A program made the position numbers and the translations under genes. This document shows, piece by piece, positions 39,393 to 49,005 of a DNA stretch of 64,000 bases. Each line of letters starts with the position of its first letter. Positions within the stretch are counted from its first letter, which is position 1. The notes below the pieces were generated by a model that saw nothing but the letters and a program-made list of their open reading frames with translations, ran no database searches and was not told where the DNA came from. The stretch is from Deroplatys truncata (lineage: Eukaryota; Arthropoda; Insecta; Mantodea; Mantidae): positions 676,357,618 to 676,421,617 of the forward strand of contig CM060990.1 of the NCBI GenBank assembly GCA_030765065.1, in the 5' to 3' direction.

Positions 39393-39430
39393 CTGACGAT
39401 GAGGAGGAATGCCCTCGAAAACGTTTCCTG
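39393..39430 (+). ncRNA. Degenerate hammerhead-ribozyme-like motif in the Penelope 3' region
   Basis: CTGACGATGAGG, a loop, CCTCGAAA then ACGTTT: a CUGANGA-like core, a 4-bp stem (GAGG/CCTC) and GAAA with a palindromic short stem III. Hammerhead ribozymes are known in Penelope-like elements. One extra base next to stem II and no clear stem I make activity unlikely. The upstream partial copy lacks the CTGAC part because of its 54-bp deletion. Confidence 0.3.
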
Positions 39431-39535
39431 TTTTATATAACTTTAATTAGTGAAGGTGAGTGTAAAAAAGTGTGACTCAATCTACATCATGATGAATACT
39501 TCACTTTTAATAATGCTTCTGTTTTTAATCTTTAA

Positions 39536-42345
39536 TCCATAAACCTCTTTATTGAAAAGTTAGATATTATCCTTAATCGCTTACAAAAGTTAAAGAAAAC
39601 TATAATTCTTCTAGGAGACTTTAATATAAATTTCTTAGCCACAGCTATGAAAGATCAAAGTTTATTACTCTACTAAATATTTACAGCCTACGCCAACAAT
39701 AAATGTGCCAATTAGGGTCAGTGAATTGACTAAATCAACAATAGATCAAATAGCTGTAAGTATAGATTTAATCAATTATATTACAAAATGTAGTAGCTTT
39801 GGATACTTGTCTATCTGATCACTTTGCACAATCTATATGCATAAACTGGCCTCGTAAGAAGATTTGGGAGGAACTGAACACATTTTTTAAAATGGTTAGG
39901 TTACAGAAAGCGGCAAATAGACTATTTTAATTATTTGCCATGACAGGAAACTTGGGAAGATGTTTATGAGGAAAATTCAGTAGATACTATTTATTCTAGG
40001 TTCTTAAACACCTTTAAACACTGCTACGAGACAGCCTTCCCTCTGATTAATCTAAAAATAAAAAAACCAACAATCAACATGGGTAACTAAAGGTATAAGA
40101 ACTTCTGGTAAAAAATTAAAGCTCTAAAACTATCTAATTAAAATGGATATGCCTCAGAGGAGCTTAAAAATTACTATAAAATATATAAATTAATCTATAA
40201 AAAGGTAATTCAAGCTGCTAAAATATTAGATAATACCAGAAAGATAAGCAAATCAGCAAACAAACAAAAAGCCATGTGGGACATTATAAAAAAAAGTAAA
40301 CTAATTCTAATTCTTTAATGAAAGAAAATATCAAATTAAAATGTAAAGACAATATTGTAACCAACCCAAAAGCAATAGCAAATATTTTCAACAAATTCTT
40401 TGTTGAAATTTCAAAAACCTCTGAAAATAAAAGCTATCCCAAAGATATTGATAACCCAAACACGAGCTATTCTAATGACAAATCATTATTCCTAACTCCT
40501 GTATGCAAAAATGAATTGGCTGACATAATTAGGGAGCTTAAAAACAAAAAATCTGAAGCTATAGATGGAAGTTCAAGCTATTTAATTAAAATATGTAGTG
40601 TGAATGTCTTAAAACCTCTGTGTCACATTATTAACAAATCTCTCCAAAGAGACATATTCGCTCTTGAGCTAAAGACAGCTAAAATAAAACCAATATTTAA
40701 GAAAGGCGAAGCCTAACTACAGGCCAATAGCGTTACTCTCAGCCTTTTCAAAATTTTTTGAAAAAGTTATTTACAAGAGGTTAATGAATATCCTTAACAA
40801 TCATAATATAATCAATAGCTATCAATAGGAATTCCTAAGCAACAAATCGACTAGTTTAGCTGTCATTAACTTTGTTGATAGTATCTATGACATATTTGAC
40901 AGAAGTGAAGCTGGGTTTGGATTATTTCTGGATCTATCGAAAGCCTTCGATACTGTACACCATAAAATTCTACTTAACAAGTTGTATAGATATGGTGTAA
41001 GGGGAATGGCCTATGATTGGTTTAAATCTTACTTAGAAAAAAGAGAGCAAATAGTCGAAATTGACTTCATTGAAACTAGATATAATAAAATTGGAAAGGA
41101 AAATTCTGAAAAAAGAATTGTAACATAAGGGATTCCACAGGGTTCTTGCTCTGGGCCCTCTGCTATTTCTGTTGGACATAAATGATTTGCCATCATGTGT
41201 TGAAAATGTTAATCAAGCCAAATTAACTCTATTTGCTGATGATACAAGCATTCTCATCACAGGAAAGGACAATAGGTGATTTCAGTCAAGTATATATGCA
41301 GTTGTGAGTAGAATAATTAATTGGTTTGAAGTCAATAAACTACATGTAAATGAGGAGAAAACTACAGCTTTAAATTTTCAGCATAAGGCGTGTAGAAATA
41401 TAGAGAATCCCAGCATCAAAATTGGTAACAAATTGGTCAGTTTAAGAGTGTGAAACAAAATTTTCAGATTTATGGGTTGATAAAAACTTAAGTTGGGACT
41501 TTCATATTGAAAAGTTATCAGGGAAGCTGAGTAAAGCTTGCTTTGTACTTATTGCCTTAAATCTCGAGTATCAGCCACTTTTCTTATTAATTGCTTTTAT
41601 GCTTATTTTCACTCTTTATTATTGTATGGGCTATCATTTTGGAGAAATGCTATAAACACCAACAAAATATTTAAACTACAAAAAAGAGCAATAAGAATCT
41701 TGGTTGGTATCCCTAAGATGGCTAGCTGCAGAGAACATTTTTGCAACCTGAATACTTTGGCTTTACCATGTCTGTATATGAAAGACTTGCTGATTTACAT
41801 CAAGGTGAATGTCTCTGATTAAGTTACTAATGGTAAAATACATTCTCATCATACCTGGAATAAGCACAAATTACACTCTCTTACTCACAAAACAAAACTA
41901 TCTGAAACATTCTTTAAATATAATGGTCCTAAGGTGTTTAACTATTTACCAGGGTACTTGCAAAATGTAACCTCTATAAATATAAGGTAGAATTGCAAAG
42001 GTCCTTTGTTAAAATTCAATTTTACTCCATAGATGAATATGTGGAATATTCACAGGGAAAAGTTAAATTTAATTGTGAACTTGTTTTTGTTACATGATCC
42101 CTTGGTTTTATTCTATCTGCAGGAATTACACTGGAGCAAGTGACTACCTGAAGACTATCTTCAAGACTGGCTTTGTATTTAACATTATAAGACTAAAATT
42201 CTTAATGTATTTACCCCATGTATTTTATTGTATCCATACTTTGAGTAGACTTAATGTATTGTACATATGCTTTATATTTCCTTTGACGAAACCAATAAGT
42301 CTGTGTGATTTCTAATGGTGAATAAATCTGAATCTGTTGGGTCCC
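39536..42345 (+). pseudogene. Non-LTR retrotransposon (LINE): EN remnant, RT, 3' end
   Basis: 5'-truncated. An endonuclease remnant near 39580-39640 reads TIILLGDFNINFL. The RT region follows: frame 40318-40716 has ADIIRELKNKKSEAIDGSSS and AKIKPIFKKGE; a shift gives [47 protein letters not shown] and LTLFADDTSILITGKD (catalytic ADD at about 41234-41242). Frame 41538-41822 carries the thumb/C-terminal LLYGLSFWRNA...KLQKRAIRILVG. At least five frameshifts or stops. The 3' end is ATAAATCTGAATCTG, a simple-repeat tail typical of several insect LINEs. Jockey/CR1-like by motif style; clade not resolved. Confidence 0.85.
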
Positions 42346-42349
42346 TGCC

Positions 42350-42870
42350 ATTCAGTAAAGAAAATTCATATGTGCAAGCTGTATTTGACTGCAATGGCTA
42401 GATTTACAATTTTAGTTAATCTCTCAGCATTGTGTAAAAAACAGTATTATTAACTGCGGTTTGTACAAAAGTAAGAATTTCTGTATTATCACTAGTAGTT
42501 GAAGCTGAACTTGTCGAAGCCATGTCTGTACACTGAGACACTGAAAGATCAGAGTTGCTTGGTTTTCTTATTAGGCATATTGTTGCAGTAAAAAAATTCC
42601 AAAGGAGCCAAAAAGTTATCACCAAAATGAGAAATTATCAACTAACAAGAACAAAATTACATCCCTAGATCACTCAAAACAAGTTAACAACCAGTGACTT
42701 AAAATGTCCATGTGTGATACTGGCAATATCATGTAGCACTAAAAATTAACACACTTATATTCTAAGGTGCTGAAAGAAAAGGCAATATATACTTCAATAA
42801 TCAAAACTCATAATGCAAAGTTTTTTGTTTTTTATAAATTTAACCTCATTCAAAATCTTTACAAGACAAA
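42350..42870. other. Unassigned spacer left of the 14.5-kb element
   Basis: AT-rich, nothing recognised. A 69-codon minus frame (42416-42625) has no family signature. Confidence 0.5.
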
Positions 42871-42872
42871 AC

Positions 42873-42878
42873 TTTATA
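42873..42878 (+). repeat. Target-site duplication TTTATA, left
   Basis: Direct repeat of 57339-57344, immediately outside the matched termini. A six-base match at the exact boundary of both arms is unlikely by chance even in AT-rich DNA. Confidence 0.75.
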
Positions 42879-43034
42879 GGGTAGGGGTTGGTCTATTGGG
42901 TCAAGGTGTTATTCTAAGTCCTGGCGCATGCACACAGGGTAAAACATCTGCGTGACGTCGTTTGGTATGAAGCGGGACGGGGAGAAACAGGGTGACCATT
43001 CGCGCGAAATAAGCATTAAAAGCACTAGAGAAGA

Positions 43035-43205
43035 CCGTGTAACAGTCACATGATGCATGCTTTAAACCAAATAAAACGCGGTGTGACAGTCATACAACCT
43101 ACGTATTTATGACGTGTTTAAAACACGGTGTAACAGTCACATGTGTGTTTTTATAGCCTGTTTATCTGTCCACTTAATTACTTAAGAAACGGTGTGTCAG
43201 TTACT
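43035..43205 (+). repeat. Subterminal direct repeats CGGTGTAACAGTCAC type
   Basis: Copies start at 43035, 43079, 43126 and 43190 with spacings of 44, 47 and 64 bp. The same set lies inverted in the right arm (about 57010-57185). Repeated subterminal motifs are often transposase binding sites; that role is inferred. Confidence 0.75.
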
Positions 43206-43411
43206 CGACGTGCGTACGTTTTTAATACTATCTCTTAATAATAGTACCAAACACAGTAGATAACACTATAAAATTGCGTGCGAAATGTGAAAATAGAGAT
43301 TGAAGGACAATATATTCATGGAATTTCAGCGTAATAGCAGTAGATCTTAAATTAGGTTTATCGGAAAAATGATAAGCAACTAACGAATTTAATGTCATAC
43401 TTGCACATGTT

Positions 43412-43484
43412 GCCATAGTAGCTCAATGTTTAGAACAACTCGACAAAAACTGGGAGGTTCGTGGTTCAAATCCCGCCGATGGCA
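43412..43484 (+). other. tRNA-like sequence in the left arm
   Basis: GCCATAGTAGCTCAATGTTT (A-box-like) and GGTTCAAATCC (perfect B box) are bracketed by a 7-bp acceptor-like pairing GCCATAG / CGATGGC with one mismatch. The anticodon arm pairs poorly, so it is tRNA-derived, not a functional tRNA. It could act as an internal pol III promoter. Conserved at 56719-56791 in the right arm. Confidence 0.65.
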
Positions 43485-43537
43485 TTGGATTTTTCAGTCG
43501 TCTGATTCTACTTTTCCTATTCTTGCTAAAGCTTCTT

Positions 43538-44141
43538 ACTTTCTCTACTACGTATAGTAAGCAGCGGAAGTATTGCATTCCACCCAAAATTTCGATATCG
43601 AGATTCCACCGGAAATGCATGTTTTGAGGTGCCCTGAATCCAAATAAAGCATTTCTGAAACATGTCTGTCAGGCTGCGAACAGCATAACTCAAAAACGAA
43701 AAGTCGGATAAATACGAAACTTGGTACTTTGAATTTACTATCTTTCAAGGATGCGTCACGAGGGTTTTAAAGGAAATCCCCCACTCCAGACTACCCTTTA
43801 CATGGAAAATGTTTCGAACATTTTGATTTTCTCAAACACACAATTTGTCATATACCTTTTTCGGGGGGGTCGAGTGTACCATTTCCGAGGTATTCCTTGT
43901 TATTTTGAATTTTCCAATACCTATACTTTTTCTCAAATGGAAATTCGTTATTCGTTTTTTATGCCCTGGACATACAAAGAGAATGAAATGCTCCACATAG
44001 CAACGAGCTCTTAAAACATTTGACTATCGCTTAAAGCCTACCATATTTGCCTTGTACCTACAAGAAAATTAGCAATCAGATTAACATGAAGTAGATGGAG
44101 AATAACATTTGTACAAAAATGTGTACAAGAGTAGAGAAGGT
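43538..44141 (+). mobile_element. R module in left arm
   Basis: Runs from ACTTTCTCTACTACGTATAG to GTACAAGAGTAGAGAAGGT. Ends are short inverted repeats of ACTTTCTCTACT. A second module in opposite orientation ends at 44818 (GTGGTAGAGAAAGT), making the arm internally palindromic. Confidence 0.7.
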
Positions 44142-45182
44142 CACATGAGTGCAATACATCAGATTATTTTTCTGTCTATGCATTGAAAAATAAACTGTTG
44201 TAGAAATAGCTACATTACACATTACGTTATAATGGGAACAGCTACAGTCAAATGTTTTAGAACTGGACACTATACATTGGCCTTAAAATTGCATACTGTT
44301 TCCTTGCAATCGCCAGAAACATCGAAAATCCTTGGGACTTTTGTGCAGTACATTTTTGTCTATCGCCTAACGCTTACCAGTTATACAAGATTATACAGAA
44401 TTCCTTCCAAATGAAGTACACTTCACGACTATTCCCAGAAAATTCAAGGCTTACGTTATATTTGTCATGCAAATATCTTTAATACATGGCGTTTTCATCA
44501 AAATAGTTACAGCCATTTTTTAGAAAATAATGAATCGGAAAATGTTCCATGAAAACAGTAGTTTGGGGTGGAGGAATTTTCTTGAAATTCTTTGTGTCGC
44601 ATATTTTGAAGTTACTGAGCCTAAATATAATGTTTGGTATTTATCCGACTTTTCGGTTTTGAGTTATGCTGTGCGTGGACCTTTTTCTAAACATGCTCTT
44701 TTTTGATTCAGGGGCTCTCAAAACATGTTTTCCTAAGAAATCTTGGTATTGAATTTTTGGGTGGAATGCAATACCTTCTCTACCTACCAGGTACGTGGTA
44801 GAGAAAGTAAAAACTGAACTTCGAAATCTACCTCCACTTATAGGCTGAATAGAAAACGACCCCCCTTCCCATAGAATATTCATACAACTTTTGCATTAAA
44901 CCACTTAAAATTGAACCAAATATTTTCGGGAGCAATGTGCGTAATTATGTGGAACCTGGCCAACGACTAGTACCTTACATTTGTCGTCCATTGGTATGAT
45001 TAAAAACTATTTTATACCCAAGTGCTCAACTCTGCGATGACTGTGCTGTGCCTTGCTAGCAAATGTTAAGTCCCAGCGCATGCGCACTGCCTTGACCCGA
45101 GTGCCCAACCTCGCAAATACGGTGCTCTGCCTTGCTGGCAAAAGTTAATTTCAATTTGAGAAATAATATGGCAGTGGATGAC

Positions 45183-45868
45183 TCAGAAATGTATACAGAG
45201 AGCGAGGGAAGGAAAGAGTGGATATTAAGACACCTTTGTAAGCAATCTGTTCACAAAATGATTCAAGTTCTGAAAAGCATACAGCCAAAATAATTTTGGA
45301 GCGAAAAATTCTGATGCATTACACTCGCATTACTTTTTTTCTTGCCCTCTATCGCTTATTAGTTTGTATACAAATATTCGTACGATAACTTACTTTTTCT
45401 ATTTAATTCATTTTCATCTAGATAAACCTTTGCAGAAATAGCTACATTACATTATAGATACAAGGGGGATAGCGATAGTCAAATGTTGCAGAACTGGACG
45501 CTATATGCTGACCTTAAAATGTATACAGACTCAGAAATGTATACAGAGAGCGAGGGAAGGAAAGAGTGGATATTAAGACACCTTTGTAAGCAATCTGTTC
45601 ACAAAATGATTCAAGTTCTGAAAAGCATACAGCCAAAATAATTTTGGAGCGAAAAATTCTGATGCATTACACTCGCATTACTTTTTTTCTTGCCCTCTAT
45701 CGCTTATTAGTTTGTATACAAATATTCGTACGATAACTTACTTTTTCTATTTAATTCATTTTCATCTAGATAAACCTTTGCAGAAATAGCTACATTACAT
45801 TATAGATACAAGGGGGATAGCGATAGTCAAATGTTGCAGAACTGGACGCTATATGCTGACCTTAAAAT
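45183..45868 (+). repeat. 348-bp tandem duplication
   Basis: TCAGAAATGTATACAGAGAG recurs at 45183 and 45531; the two copies are identical until 45868 where the second ends. It duplicates part of an R module (through GCTATATGCTGACCTTAAAA). The perfect identity implies a recent event. Confidence 0.95.
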
Positions 45869-46596
45869 CGTTAGTTCAAACTGAAGTATCCGTTTGTTTT
45901 CTATCGTTGATTTACCTGTAGCTTTGGAACTCCCTAAATGCCCCCTAAAATGCCATGCAATCGCGAGAAACAACTGAATTTTGAGAGGACTTCAAGAAAA
46001 CGACCAAGTAATGAATAATTCCAACGTTTAGTAACGAATATCTCGGAAATGCCTTATGAAAAATAAACCAAAAAACAAACTAATTTGAAATAAACCGTTT
46101 GGTTTACATTAAACTCCTTTTTTTTTTTTTGTAGCACGTTTTTGTATTATATTCTTGAACATTTACCACTTCTACAACATTATACAAAATTCATTCCGAA
46201 TGTCTTAACAGGCTATTCACAGAAAATTAAAGATAAACCTGGTATTTGTCATGTAAATATCTTATGGTATTTTAATCAAAATCGTTAGCCATTTTTAAAA
46301 AATAAAACTCGAAAAATGTTCCATGCAAAGTATAGTTTGGAGTGGAGGAATTTTCTTGAAATTCTTCTTGCCGCATCTTTCAAGATATACAACATGCCAG
46401 GTATTTGTTGAACTTTTCGTTTTTGAGTTATGCTGCTCACAGACACACACACACACACACATGGGCCTTTTTCTAAAAATGACTTTTTTGGGGAGTTCAG
46501 GGGCCTCAAAACAGATACATTTCCAGTGAAATTTCGGTACGGAATATTTGGGTGGATGCAATACTTTCTAAGCTTACTATACGTAACAGAGAAAGT
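45300..46596 (-). mobile_element. R module, third copy in the element
   Basis: Homologous to the array R copy and to the inverse module of the arms; ends AACAGAGAAAGT at 46596. It contains the 348-bp duplication and a (CA)n run at about 46440-46460. Frames crossing it on both strands are not coding. Confidence 0.7.
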
Positions 46597-46822
46597 AAGA
46601 ATGAAAGAAGAAATATTGTCAAAATGGATAATAATTTTGGACAACTTGGACTTCCGTCTCGTTTGACTTCCTCCTGCTGTGAAAAACAAGATCTCTGTTT
46701 GCTGACGTTTTTTGGGTAAAGGCATTTACTTTTAGGGAATGAAAAATAAATGTATAAGAGGAGCAACTATAAGTGATACTTATGCACTCTAATTGAAAGT
46801 GTGGGATCTTTATCTAATTTAC

Positions 46823-46842
46823 CAGAGAGAGAGAGAGAGAGA
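46823..46842 (+). repeat. (GA)n microsatellite
   Basis: Short run of AG dinucleotides. Confidence 0.9.
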
Positions 46843-46844
46843 GT

Positions 46845-47815
46845 GTGTTCCTCGATATGTATAAAAGAGTAATTTAAAACCTTAGGAAATTTTCCATTGT
46901 AGGGCATTGACACAATTCAAGGTATGTTTTGGACATTTTTGGCTGCCTAACTAGCAAATACTGCTGTAATGGTTTTCTTACCTGGACTCTAAATCCTTTT
47001 TACCTGCCCATTAACCGCGGCAGGTTAATTTTGAAAAAATCAAAATATACACTTGAGATTACAATTTTCATCTGCTGCTTATGCGAGTGCAACTGATTTT
47101 CTGAATAAGACGGACGCAAATTGAGCAAAGGTTCAGTGACAGGACAGTGAAAGTGATAGAACTAAGTGCATATTTCGAAAGTTTTTAACGTTTCAAGAAT
47201 TTTATGATAATGGCTTTAATGTTAGGACTTAAAATGTTGACGCTGTTATTGCAGACTTTCCTTCTTCCAAGCATGTTGCGTGTAATAAATCAGAAGCACA
47301 ATTTATGTCTTCCGATGTTGCTTCTTTTATCTTAACTATTAGGTAGTTGTGTGCAGGTCATAATGACCCCACTGTTAATATTACTATTGATATTTATTTA
47401 ATGTTGTTGGTCACACTAATCTTTCTCCCTGTACCTTCCCTGAATTGTATTGTCGTCCTGCTGCGATTATTACTGATAATGTTCGTTTGTGAGTACAGAC
47501 GTTTGTTTCTCTCGGGACCAAAATGTACCCCACGCGACTAGTAGTGTAACTTAAAAACTACGGTGTAAAGTGCATTGAAGAAGTGAAGAAAATTACATAT
47601 CAAAATAATAAGATGAATAAAGTTTAGAACTGCAAAATTAAAAGAAATTCCATTTCATAATCTTATATTTTTATGTTTATTTTAGAAGCAGTATCCATGT
47701 AGATATCTGTTAGCATGTATGTCATTCACGGAATTTTGCCATGTAATTTGTTTTGGAATATTTATTGCTCACAGAATTAACATTGTTTCCTGAATTTTAT
47801 TTAACAATCGTGTAA
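46845..47815. other. Unassigned interior of the 14.5-kb element
   Basis: Nothing recognised. It contains the palindromic GGTCATAATGACC near 47358 and an ATG-initiated 64-codon frame (47347-47541) with hydrophobic composition but no known motif. Confidence 0.45.
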
Positions 47816-47829
47816 TAATGTGACAAAAG

Positions 47830-48120
47830 AAAATTAACAAATGCATGGAGTTCCCTAATGATCCCATGCGACTACTTATCTATGAAGCACTAAGGACACT
47901 CGCTGAAAGTTTGTACTCTAAATACCCATTTCCACTGCCAGTGCAGAAATGACATTCAGCACAATGAATAGGGTAATGACAAAATTAAGAAATAGGATGG
48001 GTCAGGATACGCTTCATACTTGTGTGAAGGTGTCAGCAGAAGGGGACGGGGAACCTACAGAACCTTTCATTGATGTCAATGGATTTGTTGTAAAAAAATG
48101 TCTCGACGCAAAGGTTTGCT
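47830..48120 (+). pseudogene. hAT transposase C-terminal dimerisation fragment
   Basis: One frame reads IYEALRTLAESLYSKYPFPLP and, after a shift, FSTMNRVMTKLRNRMGQDTL followed by HTCVKVSAEG. This matches the C-terminal hAT dimerisation signature (ERxFSxMNRIKTxLRNRL...). The usual ERG/ERM before FSTMNR is missing at the frameshift. No upstream catalytic domain or 8-bp TSD was found, so it is a relic. Confidence 0.55.
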
Positions 48121-48169
48121 GTAAATCTAAGTTATTGCATGCAATAACATTATTTTATTGATTCTCATA

Positions 48170-48990
48170 ATTTTATTCATTAAAATAATGAATTTACTGA
48201 GGTTATTTCTACTCAGTACTTACACACAATTTAATGAAATATAAGGTTTATTAATACCGTTGTTTTTTTTTTAAATACGGTATAGCTAAAATTTGAAGCG
48301 TAATAACATTTCCTCCCCCCACCCCTCATCATGCTACCCGCCAGAGGAAAGTGGTTGTATTCATTACCGAGGTCAATATGCCTACTGTGTTTTTCAAATG
48401 GGATGATGTTTGTCCTTGAGCGCGGCCAGAGCGGCAACCAATCGGAGTTCCGCTGTGTTGTCATATTGCATTCGCCGTAAGCTAAGCATGACGCGTGCTA
48501 AGCGAATGTGTTTCTAATACATATAATTTGCGCTAAGACAAAAATTCAAATTTTGCAAAAAGTAACCCACTAGAAGGTAGGGAGTAATTTTCGTAACACA
48601 ACCGTAAAAACCACATATTTTTAGCTCAAATAGTTTTCATAATACAAACAAATAAACATTCCCATATGTTATAATATAACCACGTAAGCACTGTAATGGT
48701 CACATTATTTGTATGTATGCATTATTGTATACATTATGTATATATATTTGTAATTATACAGAACTACTGACTTGATGGTGATAAAGAATTATGTTGTAAA
48801 ACCAAGGCGTTTGTTAAAGCTGAAAGAGAGCAAACAGCCCACCAAGCTCACTTGTGTTACTTGTAGAATCTGCAGAACGTGAGCCGTCACATGTTTATGA
48901 TTGTGTGTTATTTTTAAATCTGGGTTGGAGTTTATTTACCCTACACAGTTAATATCAGTATTCAGTTGTTGTTCAGAGAGCAAGCAGCAA
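48170..48990. other. Region upstream of the transposase
   Basis: No clear promoter. A Lys/Cys-rich frame near 48785-48880 (KPRRLLKLKESKQPTK, then TCVTCRICRT) is short and unsupported. I could not find convincing TIRs specific to the transposase here. Confidence 0.4.
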
Positions 48991-49005
48991 GAGTAAAATA
49001 GTGCA

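Larger units (their letters stand above)
36932..39535 (+). mobile_element. Penelope-like retroelement, downstream near-complete copy
   Basis: This copy holds an N-terminal region, reverse transcriptase and a GIY-YIG endonuclease in order, followed by a 3' end identical in type to the upstream partial copy. It is broken by several frameshifts, described in the next entries, and abuts a LINE at 39536. Confidence 0.85.
42879..45148 (+). repeat. Left inverted arm (~2.27 kb)
   Basis: From the terminus inward: a GCGCATGCAC palindrome-like site, four CGGTGTAACAGTCAC-type subterminal repeats, a tRNA-like promoter, an R module in + orientation (43538-44141), an R module in inverse orientation ending at 44818, and a terminus-like module with GCGCATGCGC (45076-45085) and CTTGACCCGAGTGCCCAACC (45091-45110). 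Homology to the right arm stops near TGGCAAAAGTTA at 45148. Confidence 0.9.

Noticed and set aside
43412-43484. Functional tRNA gene
   Set aside because: Anticodon and T stems pair poorly; only the promoter boxes and acceptor are tRNA-like.
46285-46766. Overlapping 60-146-codon frames on both strands near 46.3-46.8 kb
   Set aside because: They cross an R module and a CA repeat; no conserved motif and several frames overlap each other.
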